Origin: Solimonas thermocellulolyticum
GTDB taxonomy: Bacteria; Pseudomonadota; Gammaproteobacteria; Nevskiales; Nevskiaceae
DNA: 64,000 nt
NCBI RefSeq assembly: GCF_040327995.1
Contig: NZ_JBEPIJ010000009.1
Location: forward strand, 1 to 64,000
Direction: 5' to 3'
The notes under the pieces were generated by a model. That model saw nothing but the letters and a program-made list of their open reading frames with translations, searched no databases and had not been told where the DNA came from. Below are positions 26,215 to 35,924 of the stretch, in pieces. A program made the position numbers and the translations under genes. Within the stretch, counting starts at the first letter, position 1. Each line of letters opens with the position of its first letter.

Positions 26215-27876
26215 TCACATGTTGGCGTAGTTCGGACCGCCGCCACCTTCCGGCGCCACCCAGTTGATGTTCTGCGCGGGGTCCTTGATGTCGCAGGTCT
26301 TGCAGTGCACGCAGTTCTGCGCATTGATCTGGAAGCGCTTGTCGCTGCCCTCGCCGACCACCTCGTAGACGCCGGCCGGGCAATAGCGCTGCGCCGGCTC
26401 GTCGTACATCGGCAGGTTCTTGGCGATCGGAATGCTCGGATCCTTGAGCTTGAGGTGGACCGGCTGGTCCTCCTCGTGATTGGTGCTCGACAGGAAAACG
26501 CTCGAGAGCTTGTCGAAACTCAGCTTGCCGTCGGGTTTGGGATAGTGGATCTTGGGCGCCTGCGATGCGAGCTTGAGCGTCGCGTGATCCGGTTTGAGAT
26601 CATGGACGGTGAACGGAAACTTGCCGCCGAACCAGTTCTGCTCGATGTAGTTGAGCGCACCGCCGATCAGCGCGCCGAACTTGTGCAGTAGCGGCCCGAA
26701 ATTGCGCGCGCGATACAACTCGTCGTAGAGCCAGCTCGCCTTGAACTTGGCCGGGTAGCTGTCCAACGTGTCGCCGCCCGCACCGCCGGCGAGCAAGGCC
26801 TCGGCGATGGCCTCGGCGGCGAGCATGCCGGACTTCATCGCCGTATGGTTGCCCTTGATCTTGGCGAAGTTCATCGTGCCGAGATTGCAGCCGACCAGCA
26901 GCCCGCCGGGGAACACCATCTTCGGCAGCGAGTTGAACCCGCCCTTGGAAATGGCGCGCGCGCCGTAGGCGGTGCGCGTCCCGCCTTCGAGGTACTGGCG
27001 GATCACCGGGTGATGCTTGAAGCGCTGGAACTCGTCGAACGGCGACAGGTGCGGATTGGTGTACGACAGATCGACGATCAAGCCGACCAGCACCTGGTTG
27101 TTCTCGAAGTGATACAGGAACGAGCCGCCGAGTGCGCTGGTGCCGACGAGATCGAGCGGCCAGCCGGCGCCGTGCACGACCAGACCGGGCTTGTGTTGCG
27201 ACTGCGGGATCGTCCAGATTTCCTTGATGCCGATCGCGTAGTGCTGCGGGTCGGCGTCCTTGGCGAGCTGGTAATGCGCGATCAACTGCTTGCCGATGTG
27301 GCCGCGGCAACCCTCGGCGAACACCGTGTACTTCGCCCGCAGCTCCATGCCCGGGGTGAAGTCGGGCTTGCGCTCGCCTTCGCGGTTCACGCCCATGTCG
27401 CCGACGGTGATGCCCTTGACCACGCCGTCCTCGATGATCGCGGTCTGCGCGGCGAAGCCGGGATAGATTTCCACACCCATCGCCTCGGCCTGCTGCGCCA
27501 GCCAGCGGCACAGATTGGCGAGCGAGATGATGTAGTTGCCGTCGTTGTGCATCGTCTTCGGCACGAACAGATGCGGCATCTTGAACGCCGCCGTCTCGCT
27601 GCGGAAGAAGTAGATGTCGTCGCGGGTCACCGGCACGTTGAGCGGCGCGCCGCGCTGTTTCCAGTCCGGGAACAACTCATCGAGCGCGCGCGGCTCGAAC
27701 ACCGCGCCGGAGAGGATATGGGCGCCCACTTCCGAGCCTTTCTCGACGACGCAGACCGAAAGCTCTTTGCCGGCGGCCTCGGCGAGCTGCTTGAGGCGAC
27801 ACGCGGTCGACAGGCCGGACGGACCGGCGCCGACGACGACCACGTCGTACTCCATGACATCGCGTTCTACGGACAT
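26215..27876 (-). CDS. Electron transfer flavoprotein-ubiquinone oxidoreductase
   Basis: A 553-residue membrane-associated flavoprotein that moves electrons from ETF to ubiquinone. VVVVGAGPSGLSTACRLKQL binds FAD. The C-terminal Cys-rich segment CPAGVYEV and NCVHCKTCDIKDPAQNI ligates a [4Fe-4S] cluster; NWVAPEGGGGPNY is the conserved end. It heads the ETF run. Either ATG, at 27876 or seven codons later, is possible. Confidence 0.95.
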   Translation of the reverse strand: MSVERDVMEYDVVVVGAGPSGLSTACRLKQLAEAAGKELSVCVVEKGSEVGAHILSGAVFEPRALDELFPDWKQRGAPLNVPVTRDDIYFFRSETAAFKMPHLFVPKTMHNDGNYIISLANLCRWLAQQAEAMGVEIYPGFAAQTAIIEDGVVKGITVGDMGVNREGERKPDFTPGMELRAKYTVFAEGCRGHIGKQLIAHYQLAKDADPQHYAIGIKEIWTIPQSQHKPGLVVHGAGWPLDLVGTSALGGSFLYHFENNQVLVGLIVDLSYTNPHLSPFDEFQRFKHHPVIRQYLEGGTRTAYGARAISKGGFNSLPKMVFPGGLLVGCNLGTMNFAKIKGNHTAMKSGMLAAEAIAEALLAGGAGGDTLDSYPAKFKASWLYDELYRARNFGPLLHKFGALIGGALNYIEQNWFGGKFPFTVHDLKPDHATLKLASQAPKIHYPKPDGKLSFDKLSSVFLSSTNHEEDQPVHLKLKDPSIPIAKNLPMYDEPAQRYCPAGVYEVVGEGSDKRFQINAQNCVHCKTCDIKDPAQNINWVAPEGGGGPNYANM

Positions 27877-28017
27877 GCGTTGTGCTTCCTGGCGGGCCCG
27901 CGCACGGGCGCTCGGACTCGTGGACTTGAGGCTGACAAGCGCGGAATTGTAGTCGACCGCGCCCGGGCTCGCAGCGCCAGGCGAACAAGCCGCGCTGGCG
28001 TTGCGGCCATGCCGGGC

Positions 28018-29811
28018 TCAATCCGCGAGGAGTGCACGCGGAACCGACACCGGAAACTCCAGCAGCATCTGCGCAAACGCCTTGCCTTGTGGGTCGGTGC
28101 GCAGCGAGCCGGCGCCGCCGCCCCCGAGCGCGTGGTAGAGCAGAAAGTTCAGGCTGTGCGAGCCCGGCAGCTCCCAGCGCTCGACGCGTCCCTGCTCTGC
28201 GCCCGCGAGCACGTGTGCGAACCAGCGGCGCACGGCCGCGGTCGTCAGCGCGGCGCGGATGTAGGGCAAGAACCGCGGTTCACGCGCGATCACGCCGATG
28301 TTGGCGTGATCGCCCTTGTCGCCGGAGCGCGCCAGCGCGAGCCTGATCAGCGGCACTTCGACGGCGTCGTCGATGGCGAGCGCCGTTGTGCTTTCCGGCG
28401 CCTCGGGCAGCGCTATGAAACCACCTTCGGTCGCGACAGCGACGGAAAAGCGCTCGTCGCCGATCACCACTTCGATTGGCACCGCGGACTTGGGCACCAG
28501 CGTCGAGAACAGCTTGGGGATCATGTGCGGCTCGGGTCTGCCGCCGCCGAAATAGCCGGTGAAGCCCGGCGCCATGCCGGTCGCGGCCTGCGCGATCTCG
28601 CGCGCGAACAGCTTGAGCGCCTTCGGGTTCGGATGCTGGACCGCGATCTTGACGACGACCTCACGCGTGGCCCGGGCGCCGGGCCGCGCATGAGGGCCAT
28701 AGCTTTCCTCGGCGCCGATGCAGTGGACATCGACACCGGAGAAATCGCCGAGCCCCGCGGCCAGCAACTGGCGCCGCACCTTGTCGACGATGGCGTTCGC
28801 CGACGCGCGCCCCTTCTTCGCCGCGTCGATGCCGCCGATCATGAACAGTGCCGCGCAGCGCATGCCCGCCGGATAGGTCGCACTGACCTTGTAGGTGTCG
28901 GTGGGCGCCTGGCCGCGCGCGCCGCTGACGCGCACCCGATGCTCGCCGACTTGTTCGAGTCGCACCTGCGTGAAGTCGACACTCACATCCGGTAGCAGGT
29001 AGGCGCGTGGATCGCCGATCTCGTAGAGCATCTGCTCCAGCACGGTGTGTACCGACACGATACCGCCCGTGCCCTCGGGCTTGGTGACGACGAATGCGCC
29101 GTCAGGCTCGACGTCGACGATCGGAAAGCCCATGTCGGCATAGCCGTCCTTGACCAGCTCCCAATCGGTGAAATTGCCGCCGGTGCACTGCGCGCCGCAC
29201 TCGATGATGTGCCCGGCGACCGAGCCGGCGGCGAGCTTGTCGTAGTCGGTCTCGCGCCAGCCGAAGGCATGGATCATCGGCCCGAGCGCAACGGCCGAAT
29301 CGACGCAGCGGCCGGTGACGACGACATCTGCTCCGGCATCGAGCGCCCGCGCGATCGGAAACGCGCCCAGATACGCGTTCATCGACACCAGCGTCGGCGG
29401 CATCGCCGCGCCGCTGTCGATCTCGCGGCAGTCGGCAAACTCCTTCCTGCGCGGGAGCAGATCGTCGCCCAGCACCACCGCGACCTTGAGCGCGACGCCG
29501 GCTTTCTGCGCCACCGCTTCGAGGGCGCGCTTGCACGCCAGCGGATTGACGCCACCGGCATTGGCGACCACGCGAATGCGCTGCTCGCGCAGGCGCGGCA
29601 GCAGCGGCGCCATCACGTGCTCGACGAAGTCGTTGGCGTAGCCTTCGTTGGCGTCACGCATGCGCTTGGCGGCGAGGATCGACATCGTGATCTCGGCCAG
29701 ATAGTCGAACACCAGAAAGTCGATGTCACCGCGTTCGACGAGCTGATGCGCGGCGGTCGCCGTGTCACCCCAGAACGCCGAGGCGCAGCCGATGCGCAGT
29801 CGTGTGTTCAT
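28018..29811 (-). CDS. AtuA-family protein (DUF1446, acyclic terpene utilisation)
   Basis: A 597-residue AtuA-family protein; AtuA is needed for acyclic-terpene use in Pseudomonas but has no proven reaction. CASAFWGDTA, VVANAGGVNP, VVTGRCVDSAVALGPM and the C-terminal RSGDKGDHANIGV region are family features. The start at 29811 overlaps the pgpA stop as ATGA, so translation is coupled to a phospholipid-synthesis gene rather than to other atu genes, which here lie 15 kb away. The stop at 28018 is followed by 141 gene-free bases. Confidence 0.85.
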   Translation of the reverse strand: MNTRLRIGCASAFWGDTATAAHQLVERGDIDFLVFDYLAEITMSILAAKRMRDANEGYANDFVEHVMAPLLPRLREQRIRVVANAGGVNPLACKRALEAVAQKAGVALKVAVVLGDDLLPRRKEFADCREIDSGAAMPPTLVSMNAYLGAFPIARALDAGADVVVTGRCVDSAVALGPMIHAFGWRETDYDKLAAGSVAGHIIECGAQCTGGNFTDWELVKDGYADMGFPIVDVEPDGAFVVTKPEGTGGIVSVHTVLEQMLYEIGDPRAYLLPDVSVDFTQVRLEQVGEHRVRVSGARGQAPTDTYKVSATYPAGMRCAALFMIGGIDAAKKGRASANAIVDKVRRQLLAAGLGDFSGVDVHCIGAEESYGPHARPGARATREVVVKIAVQHPNPKALKLFAREIAQAATGMAPGFTGYFGGGRPEPHMIPKLFSTLVPKSAVPIEVVIGDERFSVAVATEGGFIALPEAPESTTALAIDDAVEVPLIRLALARSGDKGDHANIGVIAREPRFLPYIRAALTTAAVRRWFAHVLAGAEQGRVERWELPGSHSLNFLLYHALGGGGAGSLRTDPQGKAFAQMLLEFPVSVPRALLAD

Positions 29812-30338
29812 GACACAACCCCCGTCCACCCGTACAGCGCGGCCCAGAGTGGCAGCGCCGCGAACGCACCGGCGAGTAAGTCGTCGAGCATGATGCCGAA
29901 TCCGCCACGGACACGGCGATCGAGTACGCCGATCGGCCAGGGTTTGCAGACGTCGAATAGCCGGAACAGCGCGAAGGCCAGGACGAGACCGCCGACAAAA
30001 GCGACCGTGGTCAGATCCGGGAACAGGGTCAGCGGCGCGGCGGCGACCAGATAACCGACGATCTCGTCGAACACGATACCGCCGTGGTCGTGCACGCCGA
30101 GCAGGCGCGCGCTCTCGCCGCAGACCCAGCAGCCGAACGCGAACAGCAGCGCGACCACGGCGGCATAGACCTGAGCGTCAAGCAGCGACAGGGGCAGGAA
30201 TAGCAGTATGCCGACCAGCGTACCGAATGTCCCCGGCGCGACCGGCGACAGTCCGCTGCCAAAACCGAAGGCGATCAGGTGCTCGGGCGTCGTCAGAATC
30301 AATTGCCGCGGTGGCGGCGGCGACTTGCGTGGGCTCAT
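29808..30338 (-). CDS. pgpA: Phosphatidylglycerophosphatase A
   Basis: A 176-residue inner-membrane phosphatase that dephosphorylates phosphatidylglycerol phosphate. FGSGLSPVAPGTFGT and the acidic pair in VFDEIVGYLVA, plus RLFDVCKPWPI and GGFGIMLDDLLAG, are diagnostic. Four membrane segments are evident. Its start overlaps the thiL stop and its stop overlaps the AtuA start, both as ATGA, so three genes are translationally coupled. Confidence 0.95.
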   Translation of the reverse strand: MSPRKSPPPPRQLILTTPEHLIAFGFGSGLSPVAPGTFGTLVGILLFLPLSLLDAQVYAAVVALLFAFGCWVCGESARLLGVHDHGGIVFDEIVGYLVAAAPLTLFPDLTTVAFVGGLVLAFALFRLFDVCKPWPIGVLDRRVRGGFGIMLDDLLAGAFAALPLWAALYGWTGVVS

Positions 30339-31267
30339 GAGAAGTGACGGTAGGCGGTGAACGATGGTGTGATGCTATGCCCTTGCGCGTCGACCAGGCG
30401 CAGGCCCGGCGCCGCGTCGATGCGGCCGATGCGCGTCAGCGGCACGTCGAGCGCTGCACGAGCGCGATCGAGTGTGTCCTCGGGCAGACAGATACACAGT
30501 TCGTAGTCGTCGCCGCCGGCGAGCTGATCGGCACGGCGTGTGCCAGCGGTAGTCAGGCGCGCAAAGGCCGGTGACATGGGCAGCGCATCGACGTCGAGGG
30601 TCGCACCGACGCCGCTGGCATCGAGAATGTGCTGCAGATCGCCGATCAGTCCGTCGGACAGATCCAGCGCCGCGTGGGCGATGTCGCGCAGTGCGAGACC
30701 CGCGGCGATGCGCGGCTGCGGGCGGTCGAGACGCGCGCGCAACTCCGGCACCGCCGCGGCGCCGAGCCGCAGCGCCAGCGCCGCGTCGCCGAGCGTGCCG
30801 GTGACGCAGATCGCATCGCCGATACGCGCACCATCGCGGCGCAGGGCACGACCGGCCGGCACCTCGCCGAGCGCGGTGATCGTGATCGACAGCGCGCCGC
30901 GCGTGGTGTCACCCCCGACGAGCGCGCAGCGGTGCACGCGCGCGAGCGCCGCAAAGCCGGCGGCGAATCCATCGAGCCAGGACGCATCGGCCTCAGGCAA
31001 GGTCAGCGCCAGCGTACACCAGCGCGGCCTTGCCCCCATCGCCGCGAGGTCAGAGAGATTCACCGCCAGCGATTTCCAGCCGATGTCAAAGGGCGTGGTC
31101 GTGTCGGGAAAATGGCGGCCGGCGACCAGGGTGTCGCTGGTGACGACGAGCTCGCAGCCGCTCGACGGTCGCAGCAGCGCGGCGTCGTCGCCGATGCCGA
31201 GCACGACCCCCTCGCCGTCCAGCGTCAGCTGCGCGAAATATCGGCGGATCAGCGCGAACTCGTCCAT
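30335..31267 (-). CDS. thiL: Thiamine-monophosphate kinase ThiL
   Basis: A 310-residue kinase that phosphorylates thiamine phosphate to thiamine diphosphate. EFALIRRYF, GIGDDAALL, VTSDTLVAGRHF, LAVNLSDLAAMGA, LVGGDTTRG and ALDLSDGLIGDL hold the ATP and metal sites. Start 31267 gives the family length. It lies 14 bases downstream of nusB, the common order in gammaproteobacteria. Confidence 0.96.
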   Translation of the reverse strand: MDEFALIRRYFAQLTLDGEGVVLGIGDDAALLRPSSGCELVVTSDTLVAGRHFPDTTTPFDIGWKSLAVNLSDLAAMGARPRWCTLALTLPEADASWLDGFAAGFAALARVHRCALVGGDTTRGALSITITALGEVPAGRALRRDGARIGDAICVTGTLGDAALALRLGAAAVPELRARLDRPQPRIAAGLALRDIAHAALDLSDGLIGDLQHILDASGVGATLDVDALPMSPAFARLTTAGTRRADQLAGGDDYELCICLPEDTLDRARAALDVPLTRIGRIDAAPGLRLVDAQGHSITPSFTAYRHFS

Positions 31268-31281
31268 CGCGCCGGCAGCGC

Positions 31282-31776
31282 TCAGGTTTCGTGCGGCCGC
31301 AACTGCCGTGCCAGCTTGTCGAGCACGCCGTTGACGAATTTGTAGCCGTCCTCGGCACCGAAGGTCTTGGCCAGGTTCACGGCCTCGTTGACGACGACCT
31401 TCCACGGCACTTCGGGCTTGTGGCGCAGCTCAAAAGCCCCGAGCAGCAGAATCGCGTGCTCGACTGGATCGAGCTGATTCAAGGCGCGGTCCAGATGCGG
31501 CACGATCTCGATGGTCAGTTCCGGCGCATGCGCGACCACGCCCGTGAGCAGTTCCTCGAAGTAAACCGGGTCCGCACGCCCCAGGCCCTCGTCCTGTTCG
31601 CGAAACTGTTTGAGTAGCGCAGCCGGTGCGGTTTCGTTGACCAGCCACTGATAGAGCGCCTGCACGGTGACACGGCGCGCCAGACCGCGGCGGCTGGGAT
31701 GCGGCGCCTCGCCGCGCGCGCTGGCGCGCATGCGCGTTCCTTGGGCGCCGGCGTCTGGGCCGTTCGAGCTGCTCAC
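31282..31776 (-). CDS. nusB: Transcription antitermination factor NusB
   Basis: A 164-residue all-helical RNA-binding protein acting with NusE in rRNA antitermination. RRGLARRVTVQALYQWLV opens the fold, and HAILLLGAFELRH, VVNEAVNLAKTFG and FVNGVLDKLA are the conserved segments. About 25 extra N-terminal residues precede the domain. The start overlaps the ribH stop as ATGA. Confidence 0.95.
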   Translation of the reverse strand: MSSSNGPDAGAQGTRMRASARGEAPHPSRRGLARRVTVQALYQWLVNETAPAALLKQFREQDEGLGRADPVYFEELLTGVVAHAPELTIEIVPHLDRALNQLDPVEHAILLLGAFELRHKPEVPWKVVVNEAVNLAKTFGAEDGYKFVNGVLDKLARQLRPHET

Positions 31777-32305
31777 TTCAAGCTCCGTGCGAATCGGATC
31801 ATCTCCAGCGTCGCTGCCGCAGCCTCATAACCTTTGTTGTCGCGCCCCTTACCGGCACGCGCCCAGGCCTGCTCCACGGTATTCACCGTGAGCACACCGA
31901 AGCCCACCGGCTTGCGCGTCTTGAGCTGCACCTGCATCAGGCCGCGCGCGCACTCACCGGCGACGAAATCGAAATGCGGCGTCTCGCCACGGATCACCGC
32001 GCCTAGTGCGATCACCCCGTCGAAGCCGCCATCGCGCAGGAGCTGCAGTGCCGCCAGCGGCACCTCGTAGGCCCCGGGGGCACGGAACTCGACGAGGTTC
32101 GCCGCCGGCAAGCCCCAGTCGCGGCAGCAGGCCTTGGCCCCCTCGCGCAAGGCGTCGACGATACCGACGTTCCAGCGCGTCGACAAAAGCGCCACGCGCA
32201 CGCGCGCAAACTCGCCCCTGCTGGGCCGCTCGGGTGCGGCATAGCCAGTCTTGGCATCGGCCAGCGCGGTCGATGCCGCGCCCTTCGCAGTCACTTTTTT
32301 CATCA

Positions 32306-32306
<1 letters not shown>
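31773..32306 (-). CDS. ribH: 6,7-dimethyl-8-ribityllumazine synthase RibH
   Basis: A 177-residue lumazine synthase joining 5-amino-6-ribitylaminouracil with dihydroxybutanone phosphate, the penultimate riboflavin step. VALLSTRWN, FRAPGAYEVPLAA, ALGAVIRGETPHFDFV with its catalytic His, and VGFGVLTVNTVEQA are conserved. The first ATG shares a base with the ribB stop (TGATG), so the genes are coupled; a second ATG follows directly. About 30 N-terminal residues are extra. Confidence 0.95.
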
Positions 32307-33463
<1,157 letters not shown>

Positions 33464-33537
33464 CGGTGACTCACGTGCGCATCCCGTGCGCGGCGTAGCG
33501 GCCCATGGCGCCGGGGCCCGTACCCCCGCGGCGCGCC

Positions 33538-34140
33538 TCAATCCACATCGCCGCGTCCCTGCAGTAGACGCTCCAGATAGCGCGCGATCAGATCGACCTC
33601 GAGATTGACCCGATCGCCGACCGCGCGCTCACCGAGCGTCGTCTGCTGCAGCGTGTGCGGGATGATGTTAACGCCAAAGACCGCGCCCTCCACCTCATTG
33701 ACCGTCAGGCTCACGCCGTCGATACAGATCGATCCCTTGCGCGCGATATAACGCGCGAGCGCGCGCGGTGCCTCGAAGCGCAAGCGCCAGGAACGTGCGT
33801 CCTCGTGGCGTGCGACGACGCAGCCGGTGCCGTCGACGTGACCGCTGACGATGTGGCCGCCGAGCGGCTTTTCGGGGGTCAGTGCCCGTTCGAGATTCAC
33901 GCGCTCGCCGCGAACCCAGTCGCCGGCGGTGGTCAGCGCCAGGGTCTCCGCGGACAGGTCCGCGGTGAAGCCATCCGCGTCACAGGCGATCGCGGTGAGG
34001 CAGCAGCCATTGACCGCGATGCTGTCGCCGATCCGCACGCCGGCCAGGTAGCCGGGCGCGGTGAAGCGCATGCGCGCATCGCCGCCGATGCGTTGGATGT
34101 CGTCGATGCGCCCAAGCGCTTCGATGATGCCGGTGAACAT
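33538..34140 (-). CDS. ribE: Riboflavin synthase alpha chain RibE
   Basis: A 200-residue riboflavin synthase with two lumazine-binding repeats. MFTGIIEALG starts the protein; the first repeat has DSIAVNGCCLTA and GGHIVSGHVDG, the second has GSICIDGVSLTVNEV and NIIPHTLQQTTLG. It dismutates two lumazine molecules to riboflavin. It starts two bases after ribD. The symbol ribC is used in some species. Confidence 0.95.
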   Translation of the reverse strand: MFTGIIEALGRIDDIQRIGGDARMRFTAPGYLAGVRIGDSIAVNGCCLTAIACDADGFTADLSAETLALTTAGDWVRGERVNLERALTPEKPLGGHIVSGHVDGTGCVVARHEDARSWRLRFEAPRALARYIARKGSICIDGVSLTVNEVEGAVFGVNIIPHTLQQTTLGERAVGDRVNLEVDLIARYLERLLQGRGDVD

Positions 34141-34142
34141 GG

Positions 34143-35273
34143 TTACGAGTGGGGATCGGGACTCGGGGATAGGGAATCCGGTTCGAGCACGAGGCGCAGA
34201 TCCTCGCCGAGGCGCTCGACCGACCGCCAGCGCCAGCGCAAGCGCTGCTCCAGGGTTTCGGGGCCGGGCAGCGTCACCAGCGGTCGCGCCTCGTGCCCGA
34301 GCAGCGATGGCGCGAGATAGAGCACGAGCTCGTCGACGCAAGCCGATCGCAGCAGTCCTCCCGCGAGGGTCGGCCCGCATTCGGCCAGCACTTCGTTGAC
34401 CTCGCGGCGCGCCAGTTCGGTCAGAACCGCGCCGAGGTCCAGTCCGCTGCCGGCGCGCGGCACTGCGATGCGCTCCACGCCCGCCGGCGTCGGACCGTCG
34501 GCCGCCGTGAACCAGAAGCGCCGCGCACCTTCGGCCCAGACCTTGGCGGTTGCCGGCGCGCGTGCATCCGCATCGAGCACGATCCGGTCGGGTTGGCGCA
34601 GAAACGAGCCTCGATACGCGCAGCTCGACTCCCGGCAAGTCAGCTGCGGATCGTCCGCGAGCACGGTGCCGATGCCGGTCAGCACCGCCCCGGCCTCGGC
34701 ACGCCGCCGGTGCACCTCGGCGCGCGCCGCGCTGCCGGTGATCCAGCGGCTCTGGCCGTTGGCCAAGGCGGTGCGGCCATCGAGGCTCGCCGCGAGCTTG
34801 AGCGTCAGCCACGGCCGGCCGCGACGCATGCGCGACAAAAAGCCGCGATGCAGCCGTTGCGCCTGCTCGGCCAAAAGACCGACCTCGACCTCGATGCCGG
34901 CCGCACGCAGCCGGGCGAAGCCGCCGCCATCGACGTCGGGGTTTGGGTCGGCGAGCGCCGCCCAGACCTTGCGCACGCCGGCAGCGATCACCGCGTCGAC
35001 GCAAGGCGGCGTGCGACCATGGTGGGCGCAGGGCTCCAGCGTCACGAACAGCTCGGCGCCGCGGGCGCGCGCGCCGGCCTGCGCCAGCGCCAGGGGCTCG
35101 GCATGGGGCTGCCCCGCGCGCGCGTGAAAGCCCTCGCCGACGATCTCGCCGTCGCGCAGCACCACGCAGCCGACGCTGGGGTTCGGATGCGAGCCGCAGA
35201 GCCCGCGCGCACCCAGTTCCAACGCGCGCGCCATCGCGTCATGCGGGGTGATGTCTGAGGTCTTGGCCGTCAC
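34143..35273 (-). CDS. ribD: Bifunctional diaminohydroxyphosphoribosylaminopyrimidine deaminase / uracil reductase RibD
   Basis: A 376-residue two-domain riboflavin enzyme. The deaminase half holds the zinc site in QPHAEP and LEPCAHHGRTPPC; the reductase half starts around LTLKLAASLDGRTALANG and has VLTGIGTVLADDP. GTG at 35273 is the likely start, four bases after the nrdR stop. The last 13 residues (rich in Ser, Pro and Asp) are coded by a G-rich tandem motif (GGGGATCGGG, GGGGATAGGG), which looks like a later extension. Confidence 0.94.
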   Translation of the reverse strand: MTAKTSDITPHDAMARALELGARGLCGSHPNPSVGCVVLRDGEIVGEGFHARAGQPHAEPLALAQAGARARGAELFVTLEPCAHHGRTPPCVDAVIAAGVRKVWAALADPNPDVDGGGFARLRAAGIEVEVGLLAEQAQRLHRGFLSRMRRGRPWLTLKLAASLDGRTALANGQSRWITGSAARAEVHRRRAEAGAVLTGIGTVLADDPQLTCRESSCAYRGSFLRQPDRIVLDADARAPATAKVWAEGARRFWFTAADGPTPAGVERIAVPRAGSGLDLGAVLTELARREVNEVLAECGPTLAGGLLRSACVDELVLYLAPSLLGHEARPLVTLPGPETLEQRLRWRWRSVERLGEDLRLVLEPDSLSPSPDPHS

Positions 35274-35277
35274 TGCG

Positions 35278-35823
35278 CTACCGTCTGGCCTTGTCCTTCA
35301 GCCCCGGCGCCCGACCTGCGTTCCCCGATTCTTCGATCAACGGCAACTGCGAGCGACGCTCCTCGGCGCTGGGCAAGGCTTGCAGGCGCTCGATTTCCTC
35401 GCGAAAGGCGTTCACGTCCTCGAATCTGCGATAAATCGAAGCGAAGCGCACGTAAGCCACATGGTCGAGGTCACGCAGCTCTTCCATGACCCACTCGCCG
35501 ACCTGACGCGACGGCACCTCGCGCTCGCCACTCGCGCGCAGCTTGCGCATCACCGACTCCACCGCGTGATCCACCGCCTCGGGCGTCACCGGCCGCTTGT
35601 AGATCGCGTGTTCGATACCCTGGCGCAGCTTGTCCTCGCGAAAGGGTTCGGGATCGCCGCTGCGCTTGATCACGTTGGGCATCGACAACTGCGCGCGCTC
35701 GAAGGTGGTGAAGCGATTGTTGCAGCGTTCGCACTCGCGGCGGCGCCGTACCTGGGTGCCGTCCTCGGCGAGGCGCGAGTCGACGACGCGGGTGTCGGGC
35801 GCCTTGCAGAAGGGGCATTGCAT
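35278..35823 (-). CDS. nrdR: Transcriptional repressor NrdR
   Basis: A 181-residue repressor of ribonucleotide reductase genes. The zinc ribbon MQCPFC...CERCNNRFTTFE is followed by an ATP-cone domain (VIKRSGDPEPFREDKLRQGI). About 25 extra residues after the usual end (from LPSAEERRSQLP onward) are charged and variable. It is followed closely by ribD and preceded by the repeat region behind glyA, matching the common glyA-nrdR-ribD order. Confidence 0.94.
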   Translation of the reverse strand: MQCPFCKAPDTRVVDSRLAEDGTQVRRRRECERCNNRFTTFERAQLSMPNVIKRSGDPEPFREDKLRQGIEHAIYKRPVTPEAVDHAVESVMRKLRASGEREVPSRQVGEWVMEELRDLDHVAYVRFASIYRRFEDVNAFREEIERLQALPSAEERRSQLPLIEESGNAGRAPGLKDKARR

Positions 35824-35837
35824 CGCGCTACACGCTC

Positions 35838-35920
35838 GTCAGACGTGAGATGTCAGACGTGAGACGTCTGCAGGCGGCACTCACGTTCACTTTCCGACTC
35901 ACACCTCGCTCCTCACGTCT
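35838..35920. repeat. ACGTGAGAC-type repeats between glyA and nrdR
   Basis: GTCAGACGTGAGA occurs twice, 14 bases apart, at 35838 and 35852, and is faced by CTCACGTT and CCTCACGTCTCG towards 35918. The inverted copies can form a hairpin in the glyA-nrdR transcript. Confidence 0.7.
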
Positions 35921-35924
35921 CGCA

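Noticed and set aside
26845..28995. A 716-codon plus-strand frame over ETF-QO and the AtuA gene
   Set aside because: Shadow of two recognised proteins.
33464..33537. FMN riboswitch before ribB
   Set aside because: The 74-base gap is too short and lacks the conserved FMN-element words.
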